Shown here in pieces: positions 20,470 through 28,916 of a stretch of DNA of 32,592 nt. The DNA lies in NCBI GenBank assembly GCA_030431095.1, contig JAUIJU010000029.1, forward strand, positions 1 through 32,592, read 5' to 3'. The number at the start of each line of letters is the position of its first letter. The stretch's first letter is position 1. The DNA is from Gammaproteobacteria bacterium (GTDB lineage: Bacteria > Pseudomonadota > Gammaproteobacteria > Xanthomonadales > SZUA-36). The notes under the pieces were generated by a model that saw only the letters and a list, made by a program, of their open reading frames with translations, was not told where the DNA came from and did not search any database. Made by a program: the position numbers and the translations under genes.

Positions 20470-21652
20470 GCGTCGCTGGCGAATCCTGGCCTGCCTGGTC
20501 CTGGCCGGGCAGGTGCTCATCAGCCCGGCTTTGGATGCGCGGGCGCAGGACTCGCTGCCACCCCCCCAGGCGCCCGAGGCCTGGCTGGTCACTTACGGCC
20601 CCGGCCCGATCTACTGGCAGCGGTTCGGCCACAACGCCCTCTGGCTGCGCGAGCCGGGTGGACTGGACCACACCTTCAATTTTGGGTTCTTCGACTTCGA
20701 GCAGGAAAACTTCCTGCTGCGGTTCGTGCAGGGGCGCATGCTGTATTTCGCCGCCGCCGTGCCTGCCGGCCTGGAGATGGCGCAGTACCGGCAGGAGGGG
20801 CGTGAAATCAGGGCGCAACGCCTGAATCTTTCACCGACGGAGTACGCGCGGCTGCGCGAGCACCTGGTGTGGCACGTGCAACCGGAGAACCGGGAATACC
20901 TCTACGACTACTACCGGGACAACTGCTCCACGCGACTGCGTGACGCACTCGACCTGGCGCTGGACGGCCGCCTCTCGGCAGGCTTCTCCGAACAACCCGC
21001 GGTACAGGGGTTCCGTGACCACACACGCCGCTCAACCGAGGACGACCCGGACTATTACCTGGGCCTGGAGGTGGCCCTGGGGCTGCCGGTGGACCGGCCA
21101 GTGAGCCGTTGGGACGAGATGTTTCTGCCTGCCGTGCTGGCCGAGGCCCTGGCGACGGTAACGCGAGAACATGAAGGTGCGGACGTGGCCCTCCTGTCAC
21201 CGGGGCGGGTGCTGTCGCCGGCCGTGCACCCACCGCCACCGGACCGGCCGGGCGTGACCTGGCCATGGTTCGCGTTGCTGGGCTGCCTGCTGGCGGGCGT
21301 GATGGCGCTACTGGCGCTGGCGCCGCGTGCGGCGGCGGATGGAGTCGCCCTGGCCTGGATGCTGATTTCCGGCACGCTGGGTCTTGGGCTGGCGGCCGTG
21401 TGGGCGCTGACCGATCATTCCGCGGGCAGTCCCAATTTCAACCTGCTGCTGTTCAATCCACTGTGGCTTCTGGGGGTCGTGCCGGCCCTGCGCAGATTCG
21501 TCGCGGTGGCCCTGCTGATCGCGGGAATGGCGGCGATTGGCGTCGGGCTCTGGCCTGGCGGTCAGTACATGGCCGATACCCTGGCCCTGTTTTTGCCGCT
21601 GAACGGGGTCGCGGCCTGGCGGCTGGGCCGCGCGCGCGCGGCCACCCCCTGA
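20447..21652 (+). CDS. DUF4105 domain membrane protein
   Basis: The 401-residue product begins with a signal peptide or anchor (about 12-33), then a periplasmic DUF4105 domain (about 44-240) with the characteristic YGPGPIYWQRFGHNALWL and GFFDFEQENFLLRFVQGRM stretches and DYYRDNCSTRLRDALD. It ends with roughly five membrane helices (about 272-396). Conserved-looking His62 and Cys160 occur in an order that resembles permuted NlpC/P60-like thiol enzymes; this is inference and the biochemical function is unknown. Its start lies inside corC, so it belongs to the miaB-corC unit. It occupies the place where lnt commonly follows corC. Confidence 0.82.
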   Translation: MFSAAARRRRWRILACLVLAGQVLISPALDARAQDSLPPPQAPEAWLVTYGPGPIYWQRFGHNALWLREPGGLDHTFNFGFFDFEQENFLLRFVQGRMLYFAAAVPAGLEMAQYRQEGREIRAQRLNLSPTEYARLREHLVWHVQPENREYLYDYYRDNCSTRLRDALDLALDGRLSAGFSEQPAVQGFRDHTRRSTEDDPDYYLGLEVALGLPVDRPVSRWDEMFLPAVLAEALATVTREHEGADVALLSPGRVLSPAVHPPPPDRPGVTWPWFALLGCLLAGVMALLALAPRAAADGVALAWMLISGTLGLGLAAVWALTDHSAGSPNFNLLLFNPLWLLGVVPALRRFVAVALLIAGMAAIGVGLWPGGQYMADTLALFLPLNGVAAWRLGRARAATP

Positions 21653-21659
21653 AGCGCCC

Positions 21660-22751
21660 TCAGCCGGACTCGGCCTCGGCCAGCAGGCGCGCCTGCTGTT
21701 CCTCGCGCAATGGTTCCACCAACAGGTCCAGGTTGCCGGCCAACACCTCGTCCAGCTTGTACACCGTCAGCCCGATGCGATGGTCGGTCACCCGGCCCTG
21801 GGGGAAGTTGTACGTGCGGATGCGCTGCGAGCGGTCACCACTGCCCACCTGCAGGCGCCGGGATTCCGCCTGTTCACCGGCCTGGCGTTCACGCTCCTGT
21901 TCCAACAGGCGGGCGCGCAGCAAGGACAGGGCGCGCGCCTTGTTCTTGTGTTGTGAACGCTCGTCCTGGCATTCCACCACCAGACCGGTGGGGAGATGCG
22001 TAATCCGGATGGCCGAGTCGGTGGTATTGACGTGCTGGCCGCCGGCGCCCGACGCACGAAACGTGTCAATGCGCAGGTCTCCGGCCTGCACGTCGACGCC
22101 TTCCACGTCTTCCTGTTCCGGCAGGATGGCCACGGTGCATGCCGAGGTGTGGATGCGGCCCTGTGACTCGGTTTCCGGGACCCGCTGCACGCGATGGGTG
22201 CCGGATTCGTACTTGAGGTGGGCGAAGGCGCCATCACCCTCCACCCGCGCCACCACCTCGCGGTAGCCGCCCAGGTCGCTGGCGCTGGCGCTCATGATCT
22301 CGACGCGCCAGCCGTTCTTCTCCGCGTAACGGCCGTACATGCGAAACAGGTCGGCAGCGAACAGGCCGGCCTCGTCGCCGCCGGTGCCGGCGCGGACTTC
22401 CAGGAAGATGTTCTTGTCGTCGTCCGGGTCGCGCGGCAACAGCAGGACCCGCAATTGCGCTTCCAGCGCCTCGGTCTGACGCTCCGACTCAGCCAGTTCC
22501 TCGGCCGCCAGCTCCGCCATCTCGGCGTCGCCCGATGCCTCGTCACGGATTTCCCTTGCGTTGTCCCTGGCCTCGCGGGCGTCGTTCCAGGCCGACCAGG
22601 TGCTGACCAGGGGCTCGAGCTGCGCGTACTCGCGCGACAGGTCGCGAAAGCGGTCCTGGTCGGCCATCACCTCGGGTTGGGACAGCAACAGCCCGACCTC
22701 CTCGAAGTGGGCGGCGACCTGTTGCAGGCGGCGGGCGAGGGAGTCCTTCAT
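21660..22751 (-). CDS. prfA: Peptide chain release factor 1
   Basis: RF1 recognises UAA and UAG and triggers peptidyl-tRNA hydrolysis. The 363-residue protein has an acidic helical N-terminal domain, the tripeptide anticodon position PET (192-194) where E. coli has PAT, and the catalytic GGQ at 237-239 in [20 protein letters not shown]. The P-x-T form and the sequence around it identify RF1 and exclude RF2. Its ATG overlaps the hemA stop as ATGA, the standard gammaproteobacterial hemA-prfA operon. It converges with the DUF4105 gene with seven bases between them. Confidence 0.97.
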   Translation of the reverse strand: MKDSLARRLQQVAAHFEEVGLLLSQPEVMADQDRFRDLSREYAQLEPLVSTWSAWNDAREARDNAREIRDEASGDAEMAELAAEELAESERQTEALEAQLRVLLLPRDPDDDKNIFLEVRAGTGGDEAGLFAADLFRMYGRYAEKNGWRVEIMSASASDLGGYREVVARVEGDGAFAHLKYESGTHRVQRVPETESQGRIHTSACTVAILPEQEDVEGVDVQAGDLRIDTFRASGAGGQHVNTTDSAIRITHLPTGLVVECQDERSQHKNKARALSLLRARLLEQERERQAGEQAESRRLQVGSGDRSQRIRTYNFPQGRVTDHRIGLTVYKLDEVLAGNLDLLVEPLREEQQARLLAEAESG

Positions 22752-24052
22752 ACCTCGATTCCCTCGTCGTCCTCATCGCGGTCTTCGGCGTCGTCACCGG
22801 CAAGGCCAGATTCGAACAACCAGTCGGCGGCCCGCAGAATGTCATCGTGACGGGCCTCGGCGGCTTCGCGCAGCCGGGTGCTCGGTCCGTGCAGAATGCG
22901 GTGCGTCAGGGTACTGCCCAGCTGTCGCAACACGGATTCCGTGTCGCCCCCGGCCTGGATCTGGCGCAGCGCCCGCGCCGCCAGTTCGTCGGCGTTGCGT
23001 TCGGCGTCTCCGCGCAGGCGACGCAGGCCTTCGGCAGCACGCGCACCGTGCATCCAGCGCAGGTATTCGTGAACCTCGTGGTCGATGGTGCCGCCGGCCT
23101 GGCGCGCGGCGTGCTGTCGTTTGCCCAGGCTTTCATCGGCCACCTGCCGCAAGTCGTCTATGGTGTACAGGTAAATGTCATTGAGCTTGCCCACCCGCGG
23201 GTCGATATCGCGAGGTACGCCCAGGTCGACCATGAACACCGGCTGACAACGGCGCCGTTTCAGGGCCTCCCTGACCGGGTCGAGGCCGATCACCGGTTCA
23301 GCCGCGGCGGTACACGCGATCACGATATCGGCTTCGTGCAGGCGCCCGGGCAGCGCGTCGAGGCCCATGGGTTCGGCGCGCAGTTCTGCACCCAGGGACT
23401 GAGCGCGTTCGGGACTGCGGTTGGCAATGTGCAGCGCACCGACCTGCTTCTGCCGGAAATGCTGTCCGCACAGGGTGATCATTTCTCCCGCCCCGACCAG
23501 CAGTACGGTCTTTCTGCCGAGATCGCCGAAGATCTGTCTCGCGAGGATGGCGGCGATGTACGCCACCGAGACCGGGTGGTCGTTGATGCCGGTATGGGTG
23601 CGCACCTCCTTGCTCACGGCGAAGGCGCGCTGAAACAGCCGGTCGGTGTACTTGCCCAGGGCCCCGGCGTCACGCGCCGCCTGCCAGGCGCTTTTGAGCT
23701 GGCCCATGATCTGCGGTTCACCCAGCACCATGGAGTCCAGTCCGCAGGCGACGCGGAACAGGTGGCGGACGGCATCACGCCCCTCGTGCTGATAGACCAG
23801 TCCGTCCGCCTGTGTCGCGACCATGTCACCTTGGCTCAGCAGCCAGTCGCCCAGCTGTGAGCCCAGGGGTTCGGCGGACACGCCATAGATCTCGGTACGA
23901 TTGCAGGTACTCAGAATCACGGCCTCGCTGAGGCCCACCGATTCACGCAGCTCGTCCACCTTGTCGGCGTAGCTGTCCGGCGTGATCGCCAGGCACTCCC
24001 GCACTTCCAGCGGGGCCGTGTGGTGGCTGATTCCGATCGCGAAGATGGGCAT
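22748..24052 (-). CDS. hemA: Glutamyl-tRNA reductase
   Basis: HemA reduces glutamyl-tRNA(Glu) to glutamate-1-semialdehyde, the first committed step of C5 tetrapyrrole synthesis. The 434-residue protein has the N-terminal catalytic domain with [14 protein letters not shown] and the nucleophile Cys50 ([10 protein letters not shown]), the NADPH-binding domain beginning near [10 protein letters not shown], and a C-terminal dimerisation helix region. The tail is acidic. ATG at 24052 is the conserved start ([11 protein letters not shown]); the open frame continues upstream without similarity. A promoter candidate lies at 24081-24109. Confidence 0.97.
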   Translation of the reverse strand: MPIFAIGISHHTAPLEVRECLAITPDSYADKVDELRESVGLSEAVILSTCNRTEIYGVSAEPLGSQLGDWLLSQGDMVATQADGLVYQHEGRDAVRHLFRVACGLDSMVLGEPQIMGQLKSAWQAARDAGALGKYTDRLFQRAFAVSKEVRTHTGINDHPVSVAYIAAILARQIFGDLGRKTVLLVGAGEMITLCGQHFRQKQVGALHIANRSPERAQSLGAELRAEPMGLDALPGRLHEADIVIACTAAAEPVIGLDPVREALKRRRCQPVFMVDLGVPRDIDPRVGKLNDIYLYTIDDLRQVADESLGKRQHAARQAGGTIDHEVHEYLRWMHGARAAEGLRRLRGDAERNADELAARALRQIQAGGDTESVLRQLGSTLTHRILHGPSTRLREAAEARHDDILRAADWLFESGLAGDDAEDRDEDDEGIEV

Positions 24053-24080
24053 GCGGCTGTTGGGCGGAAAAGGTGGGGCG

Positions 24081-24109
24081 ATTCTGCTGGCAAGGGGTTT
24101 GAATATCAA
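24081..24109 (-). promoter_or_regulatory. Promoter candidate for hemA-prfA
   Basis: Reading leftward, TTGATA (24109-24104) and CAGAAT (24086-24081) are separated by 17 bases. They match the sigma-70 consensus at five and four of six positions and would give a leader of about 20-25 bases. Confidence 0.5.
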
Positions 24110-24140
24110 GGCGGCACGCCCCGTTCGGGGCGACCCGGGA

Positions 24141-24174
24141 TTGGTTCCCCGGGGGCAACGAAGTATCCTTCGTT
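24141..24174 (+). promoter_or_regulatory. Promoter with dyad on the -10, before the TPR lipoprotein gene
   Basis: TTGGTT (24141-24146) and TATCCT (24164-24169) are spaced by 17 bases. A perfect seven-base inverted repeat, AACGAAG (24157-24163) and CTTCGTT (24168-24174) around TATC, covers the -10 and its flanks. A repressor binding here would block the promoter. Alternatively the dyad could be a hairpin in a longer transcript. Confidence 0.4.
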
Positions 24175-24197
24175 CCCATGACCAACGGTATTGTTTC

Positions 24198-25925
24198 ATG
24201 AAATCCGACGGCCGCCGAATCGGCGTGCTTCCCCTGTTGCTCTGCCTGGCCCTGGTTGCCTGTGCCGCGCCGCCACCGGACCGCGACACCGTCGATGAGC
24301 CGGGCACGCGCGTTTCCACGGAGCGGGTCGCACCGGATCCCTCCGACGAGGTCGCCTACAAGGTCTGGTCGGCCGAGGTTTTCGGCTCCGAGGGCCAGTA
24401 TGAGAAAGCCGCGGCGGAATACCTGGCCGCCGCCCTCATGTCCGACGATCCGGAAATTGCCCGCCGCGCTACCGAGGTGGCCCTCACGGCCCAGGCCTGG
24501 CAGGTGGCCGCCATGGCCGCGGACCGCTGGGTGGTTTTGGCGCCCGAGAATCTCGAGGCGCGCGAAACGGCCACGCGAACCCTGCTTGTCGGGGGGGACT
24601 ACGTGCGGGCGGAGATTCAGCTGGCGGAAACCCTGCGCATGCTCGAGGACGCTCCTTGGGGTGGATGGAACCGCGTCGCCGCCCAGCTATCCGCGGCCCG
24701 GGACACGGAACGCGTCGTCGGCCTGGTGGACCACCTGGTCGATGAACTCGACGCCGCGGACAACCCCTACGCCCTGTACACACAGTCGCAGGTGGCGGCC
24801 CGCGCCGGCCAGTTCGAGCAGGCGTTCGATTTGGCCAGCCGTTCGGTGGAGATGGCGCCGGAAGAGGCCCAGTTGCAGTCCTGGGCGGGTCGCCTGGCCC
24901 TGAGTCAGCGCGACGAGGCCGCCGCCCTGGCGCACTACCAGTCGGCCTGGCGATCGGATCCTGATGACCGGGCGCTGTCACTGGTGTACGCGGAGTTGCT
25001 GCGCCAGACCGGCGATCCCGATTCGGCCAACGATGTTCTGGGCGCCTTGCCCGACACGCCGGAAAACCGCTTCACCCGCATCGCCTTCGCCACCGAATCG
25101 GGCAACCGCGCACTGGCGCAGGACCTGTACGAGGATTTCCGCGTGATGCCGTACGGCGATGCCGGGGAGAAGGCCTTCTCGGCCGCGCGCAGCGCCGAGG
25201 TGCTCGACCTGAAAGAAGAGGCCATCGACTGGTACGCGCAGATCGAAGACGGCGACAACGCGTTGGTGGCATTGCTGCGGCGCGCCTACCTGCTGGCCGA
25301 AGTGGGCCGCCTCGACGAGGCGCGCCAGTCTCTGCTGTTCGCCCGCAACGACGGCAATTCCTCGGTGCAGATGGAAACCACCCTGGTCGAGGCGCAGATC
25401 CTGACCGAGGCGGGGCAAACGGACGAGGCCTTCGACTTGCTGGAAAAGGCGCTACGCCAGTTTCCCGGCGACACCCGCCTGTTGTACACCCGGGCCCTGC
25501 TGGCGGCGCGCCTCGATCGTCTTCAGCTGGCGGAAGACGACCTCCGCGCGGTGCTGGCGCTGGAGCCCGGCAACGCCGCCGCGCTGAATGCCCTGGGTTA
25601 CACGCTGGCCGACCGAACGGATCGACTGCGCGAGGCGGAAGCGCTGATCCGGCAGGCGTTCGAGCTCGAGCCCGAGGATCCCGCGATTATTGATTCCATG
25701 GGCTGGGTGGCCTATCGCATGGGGCGCCTGGAAGAGGCCGAGCGTTTTCTGCGCCAGGCGATGCTGCGCGACCGCAATGCCGAGATCGCCGCGCACCTGG
25801 GCGAGGTGCTGTATGTGCAGGGGCGGGAGGCCGAGGCGCGACAGGTCTGGAACGAAGGTTTGCGCATGGACCCGGATGACCCGGTGCTCGTGGATACACT
25901 GGAGCGCTTCGGCGTGGAGCCGTGA
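24198..25925 (+). CDS. Tetratricopeptide-repeat lipoprotein
   Basis: The 575-residue product starts with a lipoprotein signal (lipobox LVAC, lipidated Cys22), followed by a polar stretch and then an almost wholly helical TPR array. Clear repeat units include YALYTQSQVAARAGQFEQAF, AALNALGYTLADRTDRLREA and IIDSMGWVAYRMGRLEEAER near the C terminus. TPR arrays mediate protein-protein contacts. In Pseudomonas and relatives a similar gene precedes lolB, but its function is not established. ATG at 24198 gives the signal peptide directly. Its stop overlaps the lolB GTG as GTGA, so a role in envelope biogenesis is a reasonable guess. Confidence 0.88.
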   Translation: MKSDGRRIGVLPLLLCLALVACAAPPPDRDTVDEPGTRVSTERVAPDPSDEVAYKVWSAEVFGSEGQYEKAAAEYLAAALMSDDPEIARRATEVALTAQAWQVAAMAADRWVVLAPENLEARETATRTLLVGGDYVRAEIQLAETLRMLEDAPWGGWNRVAAQLSAARDTERVVGLVDHLVDELDAADNPYALYTQSQVAARAGQFEQAFDLASRSVEMAPEEAQLQSWAGRLALSQRDEAAALAHYQSAWRSDPDDRALSLVYAELLRQTGDPDSANDVLGALPDTPENRFTRIAFATESGNRALAQDLYEDFRVMPYGDAGEKAFSAARSAEVLDLKEEAIDWYAQIEDGDNALVALLRRAYLLAEVGRLDEARQSLLFARNDGNSSVQMETTLVEAQILTEAGQTDEAFDLLEKALRQFPGDTRLLYTRALLAARLDRLQLAEDDLRAVLALEPGNAAALNALGYTLADRTDRLREAEALIRQAFELEPEDPAIIDSMGWVAYRMGRLEEAERFLRQAMLRDRNAEIAAHLGEVLYVQGREAEARQVWNEGLRMDPDDPVLVDTLERFGVEP

Positions 25926-26590
25926 ACCGGGTTTGCGCCCTCCTGGCGGCCGCGATGTTGACTGCCTGCGTGGCGCCACCGCCGGTGCGCGACGATGCCC
26001 TGCGTCAGTCCGCGTACGAGGCGCGCGCCGAACGGCTGGCCGCCTGGGCCGACTGGTCCCTGACCGGGCGGCTCGGCGTCGATGCCGGTGACGAGGGAGG
26101 CAGCGGTCGCCTGGACTGGGCCGAGTCTCCCGGCCACACTCGGCTCGACTTTCGCGGCGCCCTGGGGCAGGGCGCCTGGCGCCTGGACGTAACACCCGGC
26201 GAGGCGCGCCTGCGCCGCGCCGACGGCAGCGAGGTGAGCGCGGGAAATGTCGAACAGCTGGTGTGGCGGGAAACGGGCTGGAACCTGCCGGTCACGGCCC
26301 TGTCGTGGTGGGTTCGCGGCGTGGCCTGGCCATTGGGCGCGACGCCGGCAACCCTGGAACTCAACGACGACGGCACGCCGGCGCGCATGGAGCAACTTGG
26401 GTGGCGCATCGACTTCACGCGCTATGACCCGGTGAACGGCCTGCGATTGCCGGTGCGCCTCGAAGCAGTGCGCGAAGAGGTGACCGTAAAGCTCGCGATC
26501 AGCCGCTGGCGTGAGGACGACGAAGCAGCGTCCGGCCCGGGCGTCACGCGGCATGCCACCGACTCAACCACGCTGGACAGCGATGGCTGA
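25922..26590 (+). CDS. lolB: Outer membrane lipoprotein insertion protein LolB
   Basis: LolB accepts lipoproteins from periplasmic LolA and inserts them in the outer membrane. The 222-residue product has a lipobox LTAC (Cys16), then the LolB domain with WSLTGRLGVDAGDEGGSGRL, LRRADGSEVSAGNVEQLVW and PVTALSWWVRGVAWP. The C-terminal region ends with RYDPVNGLRLPVRLEA and a polar tail. Sequence divergence among LolB proteins is high, but the position between a TPR lipoprotein and ispE is the standard one. The GTG start overlaps the previous stop, and the end overlaps ispE by eight bases. Confidence 0.9.
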   Translation: MNRVCALLAAAMLTACVAPPPVRDDALRQSAYEARAERLAAWADWSLTGRLGVDAGDEGGSGRLDWAESPGHTRLDFRGALGQGAWRLDVTPGEARLRRADGSEVSAGNVEQLVWRETGWNLPVTALSWWVRGVAWPLGATPATLELNDDGTPARMEQLGWRIDFTRYDPVNGLRLPVRLEAVREEVTVKLAISRWREDDEAASGPGVTRHATDSTTLDSDG

Positions 26591-27449
26591 ACTCACCCTG
26601 CCGGCACCCGCCAAGCTGAACCTGTTCTTGCATGTCACCGGCCGGCGCCCCGACGGTTACCACGAATTGCAAACCGTGTTCCAACTGCTCGACTGGGGCG
26701 ACGAAGTCGTCCTGGCGACGACCCGCGGGTCGTCCATAGATCGCGGCGCGGACCTGCCGGGCGTCGAAGAATCATCGGACCTGGCGCTGCGTGCCGCAAA
26801 GGTTCTGCAGTCTGCGGCGCGGGCACGGGGGCGACCCTCGGGCGGCGCGAGCATCACGGTGCACAAGCGCATTCCCCTGGGTTCCGGGATGGGCGGAGCC
26901 AGCACCGATGCCGCCAGCGTTTTGCTCGGCCTCAATGCCCTGTGGGACTGCGGTTTCAGTCGGGATGAACTGGCAGCCCTGGGCCTGGGGTTGGGCGCCG
27001 ACGTGCCGGTGTTCGTGCACGGCCAAAGCGCCTGGGCGGAAGGCGTGGGCGAACGCCTGACGCCGCTGTGCCTGGGTGAGCGCTGGTACGTGCTGGTGTT
27101 CCCCGGGGAGGGCGTGGATACCCCGTCGCTGTTCGCGGATCCCGGCCTGCGGCGGAATGCGCCGCGCCTCGAACCCGGCCTCGAGCGTGACCTGTGCGCG
27201 CTGGGCAACGACTTCTTCCCGGTACTGAGCGGTCGCGTTCCGGCGGTGGCCCGGGCGGCGCGACGGATGGCGCAATTTGGCGTGCCGCGACTGACGGGCA
27301 CGGGCAGCACGCTGTTCCTGGAGGCCGCGGACGAGGCCACGGCAAATCGGCTCACAAGCGATCTCAAAAACCACTATAATGTCCGCGCCGTGCGTGGCAG
27401 GGACCGATCGCCGGTTGCCGATTCCCTTGCCCGCCCAGAACACGAATAG
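26583..27449 (+). CDS. ispE: 4-diphosphocytidyl-2-C-methyl-D-erythritol kinase
   Basis: IspE phosphorylates CDP-methylerythritol in the MEP isoprenoid pathway. The 288-residue GHMP kinase has the catalytic Lys in PAPAKLNLFLHVTGRRPDGYH, the ATP-binding glycine-rich loop PLGSGMGGASTDAA, and the catalytic Asp in LGADVPVF, with the C-terminal TGTGSTLFLE loop. ATG at 26583 lies inside the lolB end. The last codons contain a perfect TATAAT that probably drives the downstream tRNA-Gln and prs. Confidence 0.95.
   Translation: MAELTLPAPAKLNLFLHVTGRRPDGYHELQTVFQLLDWGDEVVLATTRGSSIDRGADLPGVEESSDLALRAAKVLQSAARARGRPSGGASITVHKRIPLGSGMGGASTDAASVLLGLNALWDCGFSRDELAALGLGLGADVPVFVHGQSAWAEGVGERLTPLCLGERWYVLVFPGEGVDTPSLFADPGLRRNAPRLEPGLERDLCALGNDFFPVLSGRVPAVARAARRMAQFGVPRLTGTGSTLFLEAADEATANRLTSDLKNHYNVRAVRGRDRSPVADSLARPEHE
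27351..27380 (+). promoter_or_regulatory. Internal promoter for tRNA-Gln and prs
   Basis: CTCACA (27351-27356) and a perfect TATAAT (27375-27380) are separated by 18 bases inside the 3' end of ispE. The tRNA begins about 87 bases after the -10. Confidence 0.5.
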
Positions 27450-27466
27450 AAGCATTTAAAAACTAC

Positions 27467-27543
27467 TGGGACGTCGCCAAGCTGGTTAAGGCACGGGGTT
27501 TTGATCCCCGCATTCGCAGGTTCGAATCCTGCCGTCCCAGCCA
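27467..27543 (+). tRNA. tRNA-Gln (UUG)
   Basis: The acceptor stem TGGGACG pairs with CGTCCCA. The anticodon stem CGGGG/CCCCG encloses a seven-base loop with anticodon TTG at 27501-27503, the T-arm contains TTCGAAT, and CCA is encoded at 27541-27543. It lies between ispE and prs, as in many gammaproteobacteria. Confidence 0.97.
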
Positions 27544-27563
27544 ACTTCTCAGGGAAAAGCATC

Positions 27564-28514
27564 GTGGCCAGCCCACCCCTCATGGTGTTCTCCGGCAATG
27601 CGCATCCTGCGCTTGCCCATGATATCGCGCACGAACTCGGTGTCCCCATGGGCAAGGCCAACGTCGGTCGCTTCAGCGACGGCGAAGTCATGGTCGAGAT
27701 CATGGAGAACATCCGCGGCCGGGACTGCTACGTGGTGCAACCTACCAGCGCCCCCACTGCCGAAAATTTCATGGAGTTGCTGGTCATGGTGGATGCGCTC
27801 AAGCGCGCCTCCGCCTCGCGTGTGACCGCGGTGGTGCCGTATTTCGGCTACGCGCGGCAGGACCGGCGCCCGCGCTCGGCGCGTGTGCCCATCACCGCCA
27901 AGGTGGCCGCCACCATGATCGGCGCCGTGGGCACCGACCGGCTGGTGACGATCGACCTGCACGCGGACCAGATCCAGGGTTTTTTCGACATACCCGTGGA
28001 CAACGTCTATGCCTCGCCCCTGACCCTGGCGGACATCTGGCAACGACAGAGCCAGCCCCTGGTGGTGGTGTCGCCCGACGTGGGCGGCGTGGTGCGCGCC
28101 CGCGCCATCGCCAAGCGCCTGGACGCGGACCTGGCCATCATCGACAAACGCCGCCCACGCGCCAACGTGGCGACGGTGATGAACATCATCGGCGAGGTCG
28201 AGGACATGTGCTGCGTGATGGTCGACGACATGGTCGATACTGCCGGAACCCTCTGTTCGGCCGCCGGCGCGCTGAAAGAACAGGGCGCCCGACGCGTGGT
28301 GGCCTATTGCGTTCATCCTGTGCTCTCCGGCCCGGCCATCAAGAACATCGAGGCCTCCAATCTCGACGAGCTGGTGGTGACCGACACCATTCCCCTCAGC
28401 GAGGAAGCCGCCGCCTGTGACCGCATCCGCCAGCTCAGTGTGGCGCAGATGCTGGCGGAGACGATTCGCCGCATGAGCCAGGGGGAGAGTGTTTCGTCCT
28501 TGTACGTGGATTGA
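27564..28514 (+). CDS. prs: Ribose-phosphate pyrophosphokinase
   Basis: Prs makes phosphoribosyl pyrophosphate from ribose-5-phosphate and ATP for nucleotide, His and Trp synthesis. The 316-residue protein shows the flexible-loop [20 protein letters not shown], the VGRFSDGE segment, [31 protein letters not shown] and the PRPP-binding loop [16 protein letters not shown] at 27564 is preferred, with AGGGA upstream, because it yields the normal N terminus ending in [13 protein letters not shown]; the ATG at 27582 would truncate it. It is followed by a 402-base non-coding stretch before rplY. Confidence 0.95.
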   Translation: MASPPLMVFSGNAHPALAHDIAHELGVPMGKANVGRFSDGEVMVEIMENIRGRDCYVVQPTSAPTAENFMELLVMVDALKRASASRVTAVVPYFGYARQDRRPRSARVPITAKVAATMIGAVGTDRLVTIDLHADQIQGFFDIPVDNVYASPLTLADIWQRQSQPLVVVSPDVGGVVRARAIAKRLDADLAIIDKRRPRANVATVMNIIGEVEDMCCVMVDDMVDTAGTLCSAAGALKEQGARRVVAYCVHPVLSGPAIKNIEASNLDELVVTDTIPLSEEAAACDRIRQLSVAQMLAETIRRMSQGESVSSLYVD

Positions 28515-28539
28515 TGTCGGGTAAAGGCGGACGTCAAAG

Positions 28540-28760
28540 TGCGGAAGGCGGTAGGCGGCGTTGGGCCTCCGGGGTCCACTGGCACCGCAACGCAACCATC
28601 ACAGCGTGTACACCGTGTTTCCTTCAACGTGGCTTGTCTGACGTCGTTACCGCATCACGATCGGCGGCCTCGTCGCCACCGGCACGCGGGACCCGTGTGC
28701 GCCTCGATCAAACCGCAACGCCAGAGTCCAGCTCCCGCCTACCTCCTTCCTCCTTCCGCA
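28540..28760. repeat. Intergenic segment bounded by inverted heptamer repeats
   Basis: The 402 bases between prs and rplY hold no credible gene. The left arm (28540-28558) reads TGC, GGAAGGC, GGTAGGC, GG. The right arm (28735-28760), read on the opposite strand, is TGC, GGAAGGA, GGAAGGA, GGTAGGC, GG. The arms are thus the same apart from one extra seven-base unit and one C/A difference per unit, and both are preceded by GTCA. The interior has a near-palindrome at 28683-28701 (GCACGCGGG, A, CCCGTGTGC) and GTGTACAC at 28606-28613. It could be a non-autonomous repeat element. Copies elsewhere in the genome are unknown. Confidence 0.5.
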
Positions 28761-28805
28761 TGACCGTTCACAACGGCCCTATTCCCCTAACCCCTCATCC
28801 CGAGT

Positions 28806-28811
28806 TATAAT
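28806..28811 (+). promoter_or_regulatory. -10 element of the rplY promoter
   Basis: A perfect TATAAT lies 105 bases before rplY. No good -35 is visible at 16-18 bases. Transcription would begin near 28818, just ahead of the leader hairpin. Confidence 0.45.
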
Positions 28812-28828
28812 GGCCAGCTAGCTTCACG

Positions 28829-28871
28829 AGGCGTCCTGGTCGCGGGTCGCCTTTTTATTGGCCGCGAGGCC
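28829..28871 (+). promoter_or_regulatory. Terminator-like hairpin and second hairpin in rplY leader
   Basis: AGGCG (28829-28833) pairs with CGCCT (28848-28852), with extra CC/GG pairing inside, and five T residues run from 28852 to 28856. A second small hairpin, GGCC-GCGA-GGCC (28860-28871), has a GNRA loop. Both lie downstream of the predicted start and upstream of rplY, as expected of an attenuator or protein-binding leader. rplY is autoregulated by L25 in E. coli. Confidence 0.4.
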
Positions 28872-28916
28872 GTGATCTGCGGGCGCCGCGAGGGCCTGCA
28901 AACCGAGGATTGTTCA

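Noticed and set aside
28511-28810. A 99-codon plus-strand frame in the prs-rplY gap
   Set aside because: It overlaps the prs end and the heptamer arms, has Ser/Arg/Pro-rich composition typical of chance frames, no ribosome-binding site and no recognisable family. The region is treated as non-coding.
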